Assembly (NCBI GenBank): GCA_047291315.1
Contig: JBDPYZ010000019.1
Location: 1 to 53,463, forward strand
DNA: 53,463 bases
DNA from: Arsenophonus fragariae
GTDB lineage: Bacteria; Pseudomonadota; Gammaproteobacteria; Enterobacterales; Enterobacteriaceae
Direction: 5' to 3'
In this document: positions 26,155 to 36,145 of the stretch, piece after piece
Layout: each line of letters starts with the position of its first letter
Position numbering within the stretch: the stretch's first letter is position 1
Translations under genes and position numbers: made by a program
The notes under the pieces: model-generated
Told to the model about the DNA's origin: nothing
The model's input: the letters and a program-made list of their open reading frames with translations, nothing else
The model's database searches: none

Positions 26155-26361
26155 GGAGAACTCCAAGATGCCGTTGCTGGCTGTAACCCTTGAACCCGAG
26201 GTTCAAGGTGAACGTAGCATCGTTAACTTTAGGCTTCCTAGTGGCTAGGTTTTCTTTCCCTAGCTGCCCAGGCATGCACACCATAATACAGATATCCACA
26301 TTCTAAATGTTTGAAATATCGGCTCAGGGGACTCACCTGCTGACGAGCACCTCAGAGAATT
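26155..26361 (-). ncRNA. ssrS: 6S RNA
   Basis: The minus strand matches E. coli 6S RNA at both ends and in the closing stems. The 5' end has ATTCTCTGAGGTG, then AGTCCCCTGAGCCGATATTT. The 3' half has TTCACCTTGAACC, GGGTTCAAGGGTTACAGCC and GGCATCT. It folds into the long hairpin that mimics an open promoter and binds sigma70 RNA polymerase in stationary phase. The middle is longer than in E. coli (about 207 nt versus 184). It lies downstream of zapA as in other enterobacteria, but fau is displaced. Ends are good to a few bases. Confidence 0.95.
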
Positions 26362-26458
26362 CTAAACCATATCCTATATCTCTATTGAATGAAAGTAAAT
26401 ACAGAAATCAACCTATTCTTACTCTATTTTGGTACTAATGTTGTGTTGTTCATCGCTT

Positions 26459-26788
26459 TTATTCTAACGGAGTGATTGTTCGTCCAGTAATGCGCGCTTG
26501 CTCTTGCAATGCTTGTTCAATCGTATGTTGCAATACGCGGATTTTTTGTTCCATATTATCAGTGTAGTCCTGTGTTTTGATTTTTTCTTGCGCAAGTTCA
26601 TGACAAATGTTTAAAGCTACGATAAAAATAAGTTGTTCGGTATTTGTGACACCAGTTCGATTTTTTAGATCTTTTAGCCGTTGCTCAAGCTCAGTCGCAG
26701 AAGATTTTAAGGCATCTTGTTGTTCTTTGGGGCAATTAACCCTTAATGTTCGTCCTAAAATTTGAATATCAACAGGTTGTGAAGACAT
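26459..26788 (-). CDS. zapA: Cell division protein ZapA
   Basis: 109-aa FtsZ-ring-associated protein. The N-terminus MSSQPVDIQILGRTLRVNCP is the conserved ZapA domain, followed by a long C-terminal coiled coil that mediates tetramer formation and FtsZ filament bundling. It lies upstream of ssrS and divergent from ygfB, as in E. coli. Length is normal. Confidence 0.97.
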   Translation of the reverse strand: MSSQPVDIQILGRTLRVNCPKEQQDALKSSATELEQRLKDLKNRTGVTNTEQLIFIVALNICHELAQEKIKTQDYTDNMEQKIRVLQHTIEQALQEQARITGRTITPLE

Positions 26789-26972
26789 TATACCTTCCTG
26801 ATTATGTGGGGAGACGGAAATATGATGGTAAAATTTCGCTGCCCATAATTCTATTAATGCTATTAGAATAAGTCTGAGTAATATATGTGCAATTTGTGCA
26901 CTTATCTAGTATAGCAACCGTCCTTGATGGTAGTATATTACATATCAATATTATTAACGTAACTGAGCAGAC

Positions 26973-27544
26973 ATGCCAATAAAGAAATCTTTACCTAATT
27001 ATCAAACTCTTGAGCTACTATTGCAACAGTAGAATGTTGCTTTAACAGTCGCAGAAATGCATGGTTTAATTGCGGGCCTAATTTGTGGGGGTAGTAATGA
27101 TTATAACTGGAAAAAGCCAATTTATGAGCTAACCAATGATAGCTTAACTTTCTCACTGATATTAACTAACCCACTACGTGAATTTTATGACTTTACATTT
27201 GCATCTTTAGATAATAATGATTTCATTTTTAATTTGTTGTTACCTGAAGATGGTAAGGTGTTTGAGCGTGCGGATGCTTTAGCTATTTTTTATTAGGCTT
27301 GGGTGTTACACAACTTAAGTTGATGGAAAAAAAAGAATTAAAAGCACTTTTTACGGTTACGGATTTAAGCAATATTGGTATGTTGGGTTATGATAAAAAT
27401 GAAGACTAAAATGAGTTAGAACAGGTTTTGGAAGAGATCATTGAGTATGTTAAGGTTGGGGTTCAGCTCTGCTTTATTACCTTTATGGAGGTAAAAGATC
27501 GGCGAGTAAAAGCAAAAAACGATAAACCAACATTACATTTATAG
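26973..27544 (+). pseudogene. ygfB: ygfB (UPF0149) pseudogene
   Basis: Starts MPIKKSLPNYQTLELLLQ, then meets a TAG at 27030-27032. It continues VALTVAEMHGLIAGLICGG to a second TAG at 27294, shifts frame to LGLGVTQLKLMEK, and meets a TAA at 27407 inside the conserved LGYDKNED-(stop)-NELEQ block. The last part (VLEEIIEYVKVGVQLCF ... KPTLH) matches the YgfB C-terminus. At least two stops and one frameshift show that it is dead. It is still next to pepP, as in E. coli. Confidence 0.92.
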
Positions 27545-27593
27545 GCGTAATATTCTAACCTATTTTATTGCGTGATCGCTTAGGGAAGAAGGC

Positions 27594-28904
27594 ATGACTC
27601 AACAACCATTTATATCTCGTCGTCATAGGTTATTAAAAAAAATGGCATCTGCCAGTGCGGCTATTTTTTTTGCCGCTCCGTCTGCTCAGCGAAATGCAGA
27701 TTGTGAATATTCTTATCGGCAACATAGTGATTTTCTCTATTTAACTGGCTTTAGTGAACCAGAAGCGGTATTGGTTATCATTAAATATAATGAAACCTCC
27801 AATTATACTATACTTTTTAATCGTCTGCGCGATAAAGCAATGGAAACCTGGTTTGGTCGTCGTTTAGGGCAGCAAGCAGCGATTGCAAAATTGGGCGTGG
27901 ATAAGGCATTACCGTTTACTGAAATTGATGAACAATTTTATCAATTATTAAATGGTTTAGCCGTTGTTTATCATGCTCAAGGCGAATTTGCCTATGCGGA
28001 TCAGATCGTTGTTGTAGCACTTAATCGGTTAAGGCAAGGTAGTCGGCAAAAATTAAAAGTCCCATCTACTCAGATTGACTGGCGGCCAATGCTTCACGAA
28101 ATGCGGTTATTTAAATTACCCGAAGAGCTTACTCTGATACGTCAGGCTATCAAGATTTCTGCCGGTGCGCATATTAGAGCGATGAAAGCCTGCCAGCCTG
28201 GCATGTATGAATATCAACTGGCAGCAGAAATTGAGCATCAGTTTGCCAGTCAAGGCGCAAAAGCGCCAGCTTATACTACCATTGTAGGCAGTGGAGAACA
28301 TGCCTGTATTCTGCATTACACAGACAATGATGCTGTGATGAAAGCGGGTGATTTAGTCTTAGTTGATGCCGGCGCAGAATATCAAGGTTATGCCAGTGAT
28401 ATCACTCGTACCTTTCCAGTCAATGGTAAATTTAGTCAACCGCAGCGTGAAATTTATGACATTGTATTAGCGGCATTAAATACCGCTTTAACCTTATACC
28501 GACCAGGCGTCACGATTCATCAAGTGATGACAGCGGTTATAAAAATTAAGATCGAAGGTTTAGTTAAGTTAGGTCTTTTGCAAGGTGAGGTCGATAAACT
28601 TATCGAAAATAAAGCGCATTTGCTTTTTTTTATGCATGGTTTAAGTCATTGGTTAGGACTTGATGTCCATGATGTTGGTGATTATGGTACCAACCGAGAT
28701 CGTTTATTAGAGCCTGGTATGGTACTGACCGTTGAACCCGGGCTTTATATTGCCCCGGATGCTAATGTGCCTGAAGCTTATCGAGGAATTGGTATCCGTA
28801 TTGAAGATGATATTGTGATCACTGAAGAGGGTAATGAAAACCTTACAGCCGCTATTATTAAAGATCCTGACGCGATAGAGACACTGATGGCAGCAGTAAA
28901 GTAG
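27594..28904 (+). CDS. pepP: Xaa-Pro aminopeptidase P
   Basis: Cytosolic metallopeptidase that removes N-terminal residues before proline (436 aa, full length). The pita-bread fold ligands are visible: two Asp in LVDAGAEYQGYASDITRTFP, His in MHGLSHWLGLDVHDVG, Glu in TVEPGLYI and Glu in GIRIEDDIVIT. It is the first intact gene of the ygfB-pepP-ubiH-ubiI row; 18 nt separate it from ubiH. Its 5' neighbour ygfB is broken. Confidence 0.97.
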   Translation: MTQQPFISRRHRLLKKMASASAAIFFAAPSAQRNADCEYSYRQHSDFLYLTGFSEPEAVLVIIKYNETSNYTILFNRLRDKAMETWFGRRLGQQAAIAKLGVDKALPFTEIDEQFYQLLNGLAVVYHAQGEFAYADQIVVVALNRLRQGSRQKLKVPSTQIDWRPMLHEMRLFKLPEELTLIRQAIKISAGAHIRAMKACQPGMYEYQLAAEIEHQFASQGAKAPAYTTIVGSGEHACILHYTDNDAVMKAGDLVLVDAGAEYQGYASDITRTFPVNGKFSQPQREIYDIVLAALNTALTLYRPGVTIHQVMTAVIKIKIEGLVKLGLLQGEVDKLIENKAHLLFFMHGLSHWLGLDVHDVGDYGTNRDRLLEPGMVLTVEPGLYIAPDANVPEAYRGIGIRIEDDIVITEEGNENLTAAIIKDPDAIETLMAAVK

Positions 28905-28922
28905 GTAGAGGTATTTGAAACG

Positions 28923-30092
28923 ATGAAAGTGATTATTGTTGGTGGTGGTATGACGGGTGCATCATTAGCACTTGCTATTTCCGCCTTAAGTCAGGGAAAG
29001 ATTCAGATTTCATTAATTGAAGCGAGGTTACCTAATAAGGCTCATCCTGGTTTGGATGCTAGAACTATTGCACTGGCTTATGGTACCTGCCAACAGTTTA
29101 ATCAAATTAGTATATGGTCTGGTTTAAAAAAGTATGTGACGCCAATTACTGACATTCATGTTTCTGAGTATGGTCATGCTGGTGTGGTTAATATGAGAGC
29201 GGAAGATTATTCTCTTCCTGCACTCGGTTATGTTGTTGAATTGCATGATATGGGAAATTACTTATTTGAGCAGGTTATAAAAGTTCCGAGTGTTGAATTA
29301 TATTGCCCTGCTGAAGTGATCGCTGTTGAGCGTACTATTGATCATGTATCAGTTAAATTAGCCAGTGGTGAAATATTAGCTGGACAGTTATTAGTTGCTG
29401 CTGATGGTAGCTATTCCATGATAGGTAAAACCTGCCAAATTGAATGGCAGCGAGAGTCTTACCAACAATGTGCAGTCATTACCAATGTTTTGACTAGCGA
29501 AGCGCCACAAGGACAAGCTTTTGAACGTTTTACTCAATATGGCCCGTTGGCAATGTTACCTATGTCTAAAGGACGTAGTTCACTGGTTTGGTGTCACCCA
29601 TTAGAAAAACAGCAACATATTATGCAGTGGGGTGATGACCAATTTATGGTAGAACTGCAAAAATGGTTTGGCTGGCGGTTAGGTGAAATTCGGGCAGTTA
29701 GTGAGCGTTACTGCTTTCCGTTATTGCTTTCTCAAGCGAAAAGATTAATTAGTCATCGATTGGTTTTGGTTGGCAATGCAGCACAAACTTTACACCCTAT
29801 TGCCGGTCAAGGTTTTAATCTGGGTATGCGTGATGTAATGATACTTGCCAATATAATTAGTGAAGTAGCCAATCATGGTGGTGATATGGGTGCTTATTCG
29901 GTTCTTATGCAGTATCAAATGCAGACTAGTGATGATCGCCAAAACACCATAAAGCTAACGGATAATCTGGTTCATTTATTTTCAAATAATCATCTGGTTT
30001 TTGCTATTGGCCGTAATGTTGGCTTAATGGCAATGAAAACACTACCACTTATGCGTGACATTTTAGCCCGTCAAGCAATAGGCCGATACTAA
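28923..30092 (+). CDS. ubiH: 2-octaprenyl-6-methoxyphenol hydroxylase
   Basis: FAD monooxygenase of ubiquinone synthesis (389 aa). The dinucleotide fold is at the N-terminus (IIVGGGMTGASLALAI), a second FAD motif is VLVGNAAQTLHPIAGQGFNL, and DARTIALAYGT is conserved in UbiH. It is part of the same operon as pepP and ubiI. Retention in an otherwise decaying region indicates that aerobic respiration is still under selection. Confidence 0.96.
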   Translation: MKVIIVGGGMTGASLALAISALSQGKIQISLIEARLPNKAHPGLDARTIALAYGTCQQFNQISIWSGLKKYVTPITDIHVSEYGHAGVVNMRAEDYSLPALGYVVELHDMGNYLFEQVIKVPSVELYCPAEVIAVERTIDHVSVKLASGEILAGQLLVAADGSYSMIGKTCQIEWQRESYQQCAVITNVLTSEAPQGQAFERFTQYGPLAMLPMSKGRSSLVWCHPLEKQQHIMQWGDDQFMVELQKWFGWRLGEIRAVSERYCFPLLLSQAKRLISHRLVLVGNAAQTLHPIAGQGFNLGMRDVMILANIISEVANHGGDMGAYSVLMQYQMQTSDDRQNTIKLTDNLVHLFSNNHLVFAIGRNVGLMAMKTLPLMRDILARQAIGRY

Positions 30093-30118
30093 CCCTTTAA
30101 GTAAGGAATATTTTATTT

Positions 30119-31360
30119 ATGCAATCGTTTGATGTGGTTATTGTGGGTGGTGGTATGGTTGGTGTTGCGCTGGCCTGCGGCTTACAGGGCTGCGATATGA
30201 GAATTGCCGTTATTGAAAATTCACCTCCACAACATCAATTTGATCCGCAAGAACCTCCCGCACTCAGAGTATCTGCTATTAATGCAGCTAGTCAAAAATT
30301 ACTCAATTATTTAGGTGTTTGGCAAACAATTGTGCAAAAGCGAGTTGGTAGTTATCAGCAAATGGAGGTTTGGCAACAGGATAGCGTTGGTCATATTCAA
30401 TTTGATGCTAAGGATCATTATTTACCTGGTCTTGGACATATCATTGAAAATTCGATTATTCGTGGATCTTTGTGGCAACAGGCTCAATCAAGTACAGATA
30501 TTACCTTATTAACAGACAATAGATTGAAAAAAGTTGTTTGGGGTGAGAATGAAGTCTTTATGACTTTTGATAATAAGCAGATGTTGACGGCAAGGTTAGT
30601 AGTTGGTGCGGATGGTGCTAAATCATGGCTAAGGAAAAAAGCGGATATTCCCCTTAGCTTCTGGGACTATGAACATACGGCATTAGTAGCCACCATTCGA
30701 ACTGAGATGCCCCATATGCATACTGCTCGTCAATCTTTTCATAACGATAGCATTTTAGCTTTTTTACCATTACATGATCCTCATCTTTGCTCAATTGTTT
30801 GGTCATTGTCGGCAACGCAAGCACGTAGACGCCTGGATTTAGAGGTACCTGAATTTGAAAAAGAGTTAAGCGTAGCTTTGGATATGCGACTCGGTTTTTG
30901 TCAGTTAATTAGTGAACGTCAGATTTTTCCACTTGTTGGCCAATATGCGCGAAATTTTGCCGGTCAACGTATCGTTTTATTAGGGGATGCAGCTCACACA
31001 ATACACCCTTTAGCGGGGCAAGGGGTAAATTTAGGCTTTATGGATGTTGCAGAGTTGATTGGACAATTGCGGCGTTTGAATACAGCAGGTAAAGATATCG
31101 GGCGGTATCTTTATTTACAAAGTTATGAACGTAAACGTAAACATAGTACTGTCCTGATGTTGGCTAGTATGCAGGGGTTGCACCAATTATTTGATGGCAA
31201 TAATCCAATCAAAAAAATGGTTCGTGATGTTGGATTACTGTTAATTAATAGACTGCCAGGCATAAAACCTAAGTTGCTAAGTTATGCGTTAGGATCACAT
31301 GATATGCCTGAATGGTTAGCAAAAGTCACGACAAATTCCTCAGAATCAGAAACAGTGTAA
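30119..31360 (+). CDS. ubiI: 2-octaprenylphenol C5-hydroxylase (VisC)
   Basis: FAD monooxygenase for ubiquinone ring C5 hydroxylation (413 aa). GxGxxG-type site VVIVGGGMVGVALACGL, LRVSAINAASQKLLNYLGVW, and the C-terminal FAD site LLGDAAHTIHPLAGQGVNLG. It follows ubiH by 26 nt. Full length. It is followed by the gcvT remnant, as in the E. coli order. Confidence 0.96.
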   Translation: MQSFDVVIVGGGMVGVALACGLQGCDMRIAVIENSPPQHQFDPQEPPALRVSAINAASQKLLNYLGVWQTIVQKRVGSYQQMEVWQQDSVGHIQFDAKDHYLPGLGHIIENSIIRGSLWQQAQSSTDITLLTDNRLKKVVWGENEVFMTFDNKQMLTARLVVGADGAKSWLRKKADIPLSFWDYEHTALVATIRTEMPHMHTARQSFHNDSILAFLPLHDPHLCSIVWSLSATQARRRLDLEVPEFEKELSVALDMRLGFCQLISERQIFPLVGQYARNFAGQRIVLLGDAAHTIHPLAGQGVNLGFMDVAELIGQLRRLNTAGKDIGRYLYLQSYERKRKHSTVLMLASMQGLHQLFDGNNPIKKMVRDVGLLLINRLPGIKPKLLSYALGSHDMPEWLAKVTTNSSESETV

Positions 31361-31571
31361 CTTATTGGCACAACCTCTTCATCTATTGTTTTACGGGGAA
31401 TAACTCTGTCAGCTTAAAATAGTCATTTCAATTAATTTAATTCAGCAACTTTGTTTATTATTTTTGCAAGTATCGCGACTCTGTTTTTAAGATCAATGTT
31501 TTACTCTATCCATAGGTATTTTGATTTAACAACTTAATTTGTCTATACCTATTAATGAGGAATACAGAGCA

Positions 31572-32671
31572 ATGACGGTAAAACAGACTTCATTATATGA
31601 TCAGCATTTGGCGTGTAATGAACTATGATTGATTTTCATAGTTGGGTGGTGCCATTATTGCATTATGGTTCTCAAATTGATGAACACCATGCTGTTCGTA
31701 CTGCAGCATGTTTGATATTTTATTTCTTATCTGACAATTATTGATCTACACAGTGAACTGTGCTGAGGTTTTTTACTTTATTTATTAGCCAATGATGTAG
31801 CAAAACGGAAGCAACCTGGTGAAGCGCTCTATACTGGTATGTTAAATGCTTCTGGAGGAGTGATCGATAATTTAGTTTCTGCTATTTTGATGATGACTAA
31901 TATCGCTTAATTGCTAATTCTGTCACCTGGCAAAAGATTTAGCTTGGATTAATGAATATATTAAAAATTACCTAATTGATGTGCAGGTACGTGATGATCT
32001 GGCATTCATTGCTATACAGGGTCAAGATGCACAACTGAACGTGCAATCTCTGCTTAATGAACAACAAAAAAACCGAGGTTATTGATATGCCACTTTTCTA
32101 TGGTAAATGAATCGATACTGGTTTATTTCTACTGTAGGTTATACCGGCTAATTAGGTTATGAGATAGCACTTCTGAAAGAGCAGACCGTCAATTTTTTGC
32201 AAAATTACTTGATTTAGATATTAAGCCTGCGAGATTGGCGGCGCGTGATACTTTTTGTCTATAAAATGGAATGAATTTTTATGGGTATGAAATGAGTGAA
32301 TTGTTGTTACCACTGGCTGCTAATATGGAATGGACAATTGCCTGGCAGCCAGAAGAGCGCTATTTTATTGGACGAGATGCGTTGGAAAGACAACGTCAGG
32401 TAGGCACAGAAAAATTGGTTGGTTTAGTGATGCGGGATAGATAAACATTGCAAGCTGATTTACCGGTTCGTTTTATTGATTCAGTAGGTAAGTTGTGTTA
32501 AGGGAGCATTACCAGTGGTACATTTTCGCCGACGTTAGTTAAGTATTGCTTTAGCACGAGTGCTATTGAATATTGGAATGCAAGTGGTTGTGCAAATAAA
32601 AAAAACATGAGATGCCAGTTCAGGTTGTAAAACCCGGCTTTGTTCGTTATGGCAAAGTATTAATTAACTAA
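31572..32671 (+). pseudogene. gcvT: gcvT pseudogene (glycine cleavage aminomethyltransferase)
   Basis: The remnant starts MTVKQTSLYDQHLACNEL and stops at 31626. It then survives as pieces in changing frames: HYGSQIDEHHAVRT, LLANDVAKRKQPGEALY with GMLNASGGVID, VRDDLAFIAIQGQDAQ, MSELLLPLAANMEWTIAW, EKLVGLVM and VVKPGFVRYGKVLIN. Many stops and indels show that the glycine cleavage T protein is lost here. gcvH and gcvP do not follow. The 211 bp between ubiI and this start hold no gene. Confidence 0.93.
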
Positions 32672-33160
32672 AATTATGTTATTATATTTTTTACGCTTGG
32701 TTTATTAAAAATTAGCTGGTTAGAAATACTAAAATAGTAACAAGTGTAATTAATTAAATACTACTTGAATCAGTTATTTTTATTCAATAAAACTAAATAT
32801 AATTTATGATGTTGGTGAACAGCGTATTGAATTTTTATAGCAATTACATAGTGATTATTTTATTTAAATCTTTTTATTAGATTATTTTTATGTGTTTAAA
32901 ATAATTATTATTAAATATGAAGTATATATGAATGAAATAAATATGGAAGAACCATATAAAAAACTAATTGATTGGATTAAATCTTTAAGGCAGAACCCGC
33001 ATTATAAACCAAGCTTATGATAGTGACTCAAAACTTACTTTATCCACAGGGGATATCATTGGCGCTTATCAATATGAAGTTTTATAAAACTAAAATACTT
33101 ATATATCAAATAGATAAAAATTAATTATCACTATAATTCACTATTCATTCACTATAAATT
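32672..33160. other. AT-rich gap, probable left attachment region
   Basis: No supported gene. A 30-codon frame at 32928-33020 (MNEINMEEPYKKLIDWIKSL) looks coding but ends in a double stop and has no recognised match; it may be a remnant. As the integrase ends at 33161 reading leftward, the attachment core should lie here or just inside, as in lambda. No core can be named from one end alone. Confidence 0.4.
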
Positions 33161-34204
33161 TTAAATTTCAATCCAACTATTATTCCTATCATCTTGATAT
33201 TTAGCTGTCATTTCTGCTGATTTATGTCCTAACAATTTACGAGTAAATTCACTTCCATTTTTTTCTGTATAGAGTCTAGCTGATAAGCTTCTAATTTCAT
33301 GAAAAGATGGAGGACATCCTTCCCATACTAATTTCGTTTTATCCCTAAATTTTGTAAATTCGGCGTATATTCTTACTGCTGTAATTTGTTTTTTATTTTT
33401 TGTAATAACAAAGTCAGCATCATGATTAATGTTTTTAAAAATATCACCTAATTTTATAGACTCAATTTCAACATCAAGTGGAATAGCTACTTTAGTTTCG
33501 GTTTTTTGTTGAACTATCCATAATTTCCCATCATGAATATCTTCCCATTTCATTTTTGAAATATCAGATACCCTCTGACCTGTAACTAAAGCCAGTTTCA
33601 TTGCATGAGTTAACCAGTGATTATCATCGTTAATCAAGTTAAAAATAGTGTTAAAATCATTGAGAGATAATCTTTCTCTTTGAATTTTAGCTTTTGGGTT
33701 TTTTGTTAGCTCAGCAGGGTTTAATTGCACTAAACCACTAGCTAATGCTTCTCTAAAGCAATCGATTAATGACCCTCTCAATAATTTTGCTGTTGCTTTT
33801 TTTCCTTCGTGAATAAAGGGATGAAGAAAGTCAGCAATGTTTTTCGTTGTTATGTTTTGTATAGGCGTATCTAAAAATCCCTTTCTAATTACACCTATTT
33901 TTTGTTTATGATCTTTTAATGTTTTTTCTCTTAATCCTCTTGTTTTCAATATTTCTTCATATCTATCTAAAAATTCATGGAAATAGAAAGATCCTTGTCC
34001 ATCAATCCTTTCTGTAAGTGGTTTTACCTTGTCGTCATTAAGTAATAACTGATTAGCACTGATCGCCTCGCTAATTGCATAGGCTTTGTTTCTCCCTAAA
34101 CCGTATTCCTTCCGTGTGCGTGGGTCTCTATATGAATAGTAGCCATTTCTTTTGTATAAGTTAGAGGGTAAATCCCGATTTTTTATCTTTCTGATTCTGG
34201 TCAT
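33161..34204 (-). CDS. int: Tyrosine integrase, lambda type
   Basis: Site-specific recombinase (347 aa). An N-terminal arm-binding domain and a core-binding domain (about 70-170) precede a catalytic domain with Arg211 (TGQRVSDI), Lys near 234, His302 and Arg305 (FHEIRSLSARLY), His327 (LLGHKSAEMT) and Tyr336 (KYQDD). It overlaps xis by 44 nt at the start, as in lambda. It marks the left end of the second prophage. Confidence 0.97.
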   Translation of the reverse strand: MTRIRKIKNRDLPSNLYKRNGYYSYRDPRTRKEYGLGRNKAYAISEAISANQLLLNDDKVKPLTERIDGQGSFYFHEFLDRYEEILKTRGLREKTLKDHKQKIGVIRKGFLDTPIQNITTKNIADFLHPFIHEGKKATAKLLRGSLIDCFREALASGLVQLNPAELTKNPKAKIQRERLSLNDFNTIFNLINDDNHWLTHAMKLALVTGQRVSDISKMKWEDIHDGKLWIVQQKTETKVAIPLDVEIESIKLGDIFKNINHDADFVITKNKKQITAVRIYAEFTKFRDKTKLVWEGCPPSFHEIRSLSARLYTEKNGSEFTRKLLGHKSAEMTAKYQDDRNNSWIEI

Positions 34205-34403
34205 GACCTATCCTTCGTAGCAACAAACTCTGATGGCTAATATCGTTAATACTGTTGACCTTGACGGCGTATTCTTCGACAAGGTACTCTCTGCCGTCTT
34301 TAATGGGTGGTGGCTGTATAAGTCCATTTCTTGCCCAAATTCTAACGGTATCCATCCGGCGTGGTCTGTCCCTTCGAGCGTTCCATTCCGCTAAAGTAAT
34401 CAT
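34161..34403 (-). CDS. xis: Excisionase, lambda Xis type
   Basis: 80-aa winged-helix directionality factor. MITLAEWNARRDRPRRMDTV and the block IQPPPIKDGREYLVEEYAVK match lambda Xis closely. It is expressed from the leftward operon and overlaps int. Confidence 0.95.
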   Translation of the reverse strand: MITLAEWNARRDRPRRMDTVRIWARNGLIQPPPIKDGREYLVEEYAVKVNSINDISHQSLLLRRIGHDQNQKDKKSGFTL

Positions 34404-34419
34404 GTTTATTTATCCTCAT

Positions 34420-35031
34420 TTAAAAACTCACACTATTCTCAGGTGCTTCATTGCCCCACAGATCCCATCCCTGTACTTTGTCACGAGCAAAAAGCTCAAT
34501 ACGTTTAACATCACCGTAGAGCTTCTCTAATCGGTAATGGACTTCTTTTGGTTTTTGGCTATGCTCACCGAGACAGGCGTAGATAACTTGTTTGATGGAA
34601 GCATCCTTGCGTTCTAGTCCTTTCCCCCTGATGGCAATTAAACAATCTTCTGAATTACTGCGGGTATAATTACCACCATTCATGCGTGTTTCAGCATTGA
34701 GTAATGCCAGAAAGTCGTCAGCATCAGACAGCTCTGCTTTTTTGATAGCTTTAGAGATCCGAACTTTGGCTAACTTATTCAACTTGACCCAGGTAAATCC
34801 TTTCATGGTTTTCACCTTAAATCCCCATGCTTCAGCTAATCGGATAGCTTCAAGCGCAAAGTTACCCGTGTACCACATGCAGAGTACCGAGTTATCATTA
34901 ACGATTGTTTCTATGGATAGTCTAGTGAGGGAGTAAAAGTCAGTGGTGCTGTAGTGATTGTGTGCTGCGCCGTTTGATGCTTTGTTATGGTATTGCCAGG
35001 GTGGGTCTGCGAGTATCAGGTCATACTTCAC
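34420..35031 (-). CDS. MT-A70 family DNA adenine methyltransferase
   Basis: 203 aa. The catalytic DPPW is at residues 9-12 (LILADPPWQYHNKASNG), followed by HYSTTDFYSL and the late SQKPKEVHYRLEKLYGD block of the MT-A70 family. Phage enzymes of this type make N6-methyladenine and may protect phage DNA from restriction or alter host regulation. The first 17 nt beyond its stop separate it from xis. Confidence 0.92.
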   Translation of the reverse strand: MKYDLILADPPWQYHNKASNGAAHNHYSTTDFYSLTRLSIETIVNDNSVLCMWYTGNFALEAIRLAEAWGFKVKTMKGFTWVKLNKLAKVRISKAIKKAELSDADDFLALLNAETRMNGGNYTRSNSEDCLIAIRGKGLERKDASIKQVIYACLGEHSQKPKEVHYRLEKLYGDVKRIELFARDKVQGWDLWGNEAPENSVSF

Positions 35032-35049
35032 TTCATCTCCTGTTAAGGG

Positions 35050-35292
35050 TTAAACATACCAGCTTTTACTTTTATGCAAGTCGTCTATTTTTTCTAACAC
35101 AGTGATTTTATTGCCACCATTTCCGGTTAGTGTTCCACTTTCTCCTTCGGTATCAAATTGATATATCAATCCTTTGTTTGTTAATTTTTTCTCCCGTAAC
35201 CTGATTATTTTCATCATTTCACCATGATAAATAACCTGCATCCCTGCTTTTACATGATGTAACGTTGTTTTGTATTCATGGATGTTATTCAT
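35050..35292 (-). CDS. Small phage protein of unknown function (80 aa)
   Basis: Between the methylase and an antirepressor gene in the leftward operon. VKAGMQVIYHGEMMKIIRLR suggests a small beta-barrel (SH3-like) fold, but no family is recognised. Confidence 0.6.
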   Translation of the reverse strand: MNNIHEYKTTLHHVKAGMQVIYHGEMMKIIRLREKKLTNKGLIYQFDTEGESGTLTGNGGNKITVLEKIDDLHKSKSWYV

Positions 35293-35319
35293 AGGATTTA
35301 TCCGGTTATTGAATAATTT

Positions 35320-36054
35320 CTAGTGAAGACTTTTACTGTTAGCAAATAACGATTGTAGACTGATACCGTATACATGTAGCCATGATTCAGCAGGCCATGA
35401 CTTAACCTGACCATAACGAATATCCGGTACTTCGGTCGCTTCCACCTGATTCTCACGACACCATCTACGAAGTGGGGAAAATTTGTATTCTTTTCCTGTG
35501 GCATTCTTTACTGCTGTGATGGTGGCATGTTTAACGCTTTCTCCCAACCGTTCAGTGAGTGTCCGGTTTTTACGGGTAGCAGCGCTGAGTTTACCCAGTG
35601 CAGACGCTTCACGAAAGCGACTGATTTGTGATTTTGTCCGAAGTGCTTCATCTCTTTGGTCAGTAATAACCGCTTTTTCCTTTTCAGAGATAACCAGGGC
35701 TTCTAATGCTTCGATGTAATTACCCGGTAATGACGGTTGTAAAATCCGTCTTTCGCATTCAATAAAATACTGTCTTGCCTGTTTCCCTTTCTCATTGCGC
35801 TCAACCATTGATAGCTCTTTTGCCATATCGAGAGAAATGTGATAATCAATTACAGTGGCGTTGTTGGCTTTCATTTTTTTATGAAGGCGAATAAAGTCTT
35901 TATTTTCAACGAATCCATAATCTGAAATTCGTTTTTTCGTCCAATCAGCAAATTTTTGCTTACTTCCTAAAAACTCATGTAAATCACGAGCATTAACCGT
36001 CTGGATTAATTCGCCGTTGATGTTTTTTATTTCGATGTTGATTAAATTTTGCAT
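35320..36054 (-). CDS. AntA/AntB antirepressor, copy 1
   Basis: 244 aa from the ATG at 36054, chosen because the sequence MQNLINIEIKNINGELIQTV aligns with its paralogue at 39712-40530; a longer frame reaches 36132. The N-terminal AntA/AntB domain contains VNARDLHEFLGSKQKFADW and ISLDMAKELSMVERNEKGKQ. The C-terminal part differs from the paralogue and looks helical. It should bind and disable a phage repressor, or act as a DNA-binding regulator. Confidence 0.87.
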   Translation of the reverse strand: MQNLINIEIKNINGELIQTVNARDLHEFLGSKQKFADWTKKRISDYGFVENKDFIRLHKKMKANNATVIDYHISLDMAKELSMVERNEKGKQARQYFIECERRILQPSLPGNYIEALEALVISEKEKAVITDQRDEALRTKSQISRFREASALGKLSAATRKNRTLTERLGESVKHATITAVKNATGKEYKFSPLRRWCRENQVEATEVPDIRYGQVKSWPAESWLHVYGISLQSLFANSKSLH

Positions 36055-36145
36055 GTAAAAATCTCTCAATAATGAAATTGATGAATGAGTATTGATGTTT
36101 GTTAAGTGATATTGATCAGGTGGGATAATCACGTTACGGTGTTAA

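Noticed and set aside
26051..26299. 82-aa minus-strand frame over the 6S RNA
   Set aside because: It overlaps the conserved ssrS sequence and has no protein-like features.
22840..33160. CRISPR array in the AT-rich host gap
   Set aside because: No regularly spaced direct repeats are seen; the repeats here are single inverted pairs or decayed gene copies.
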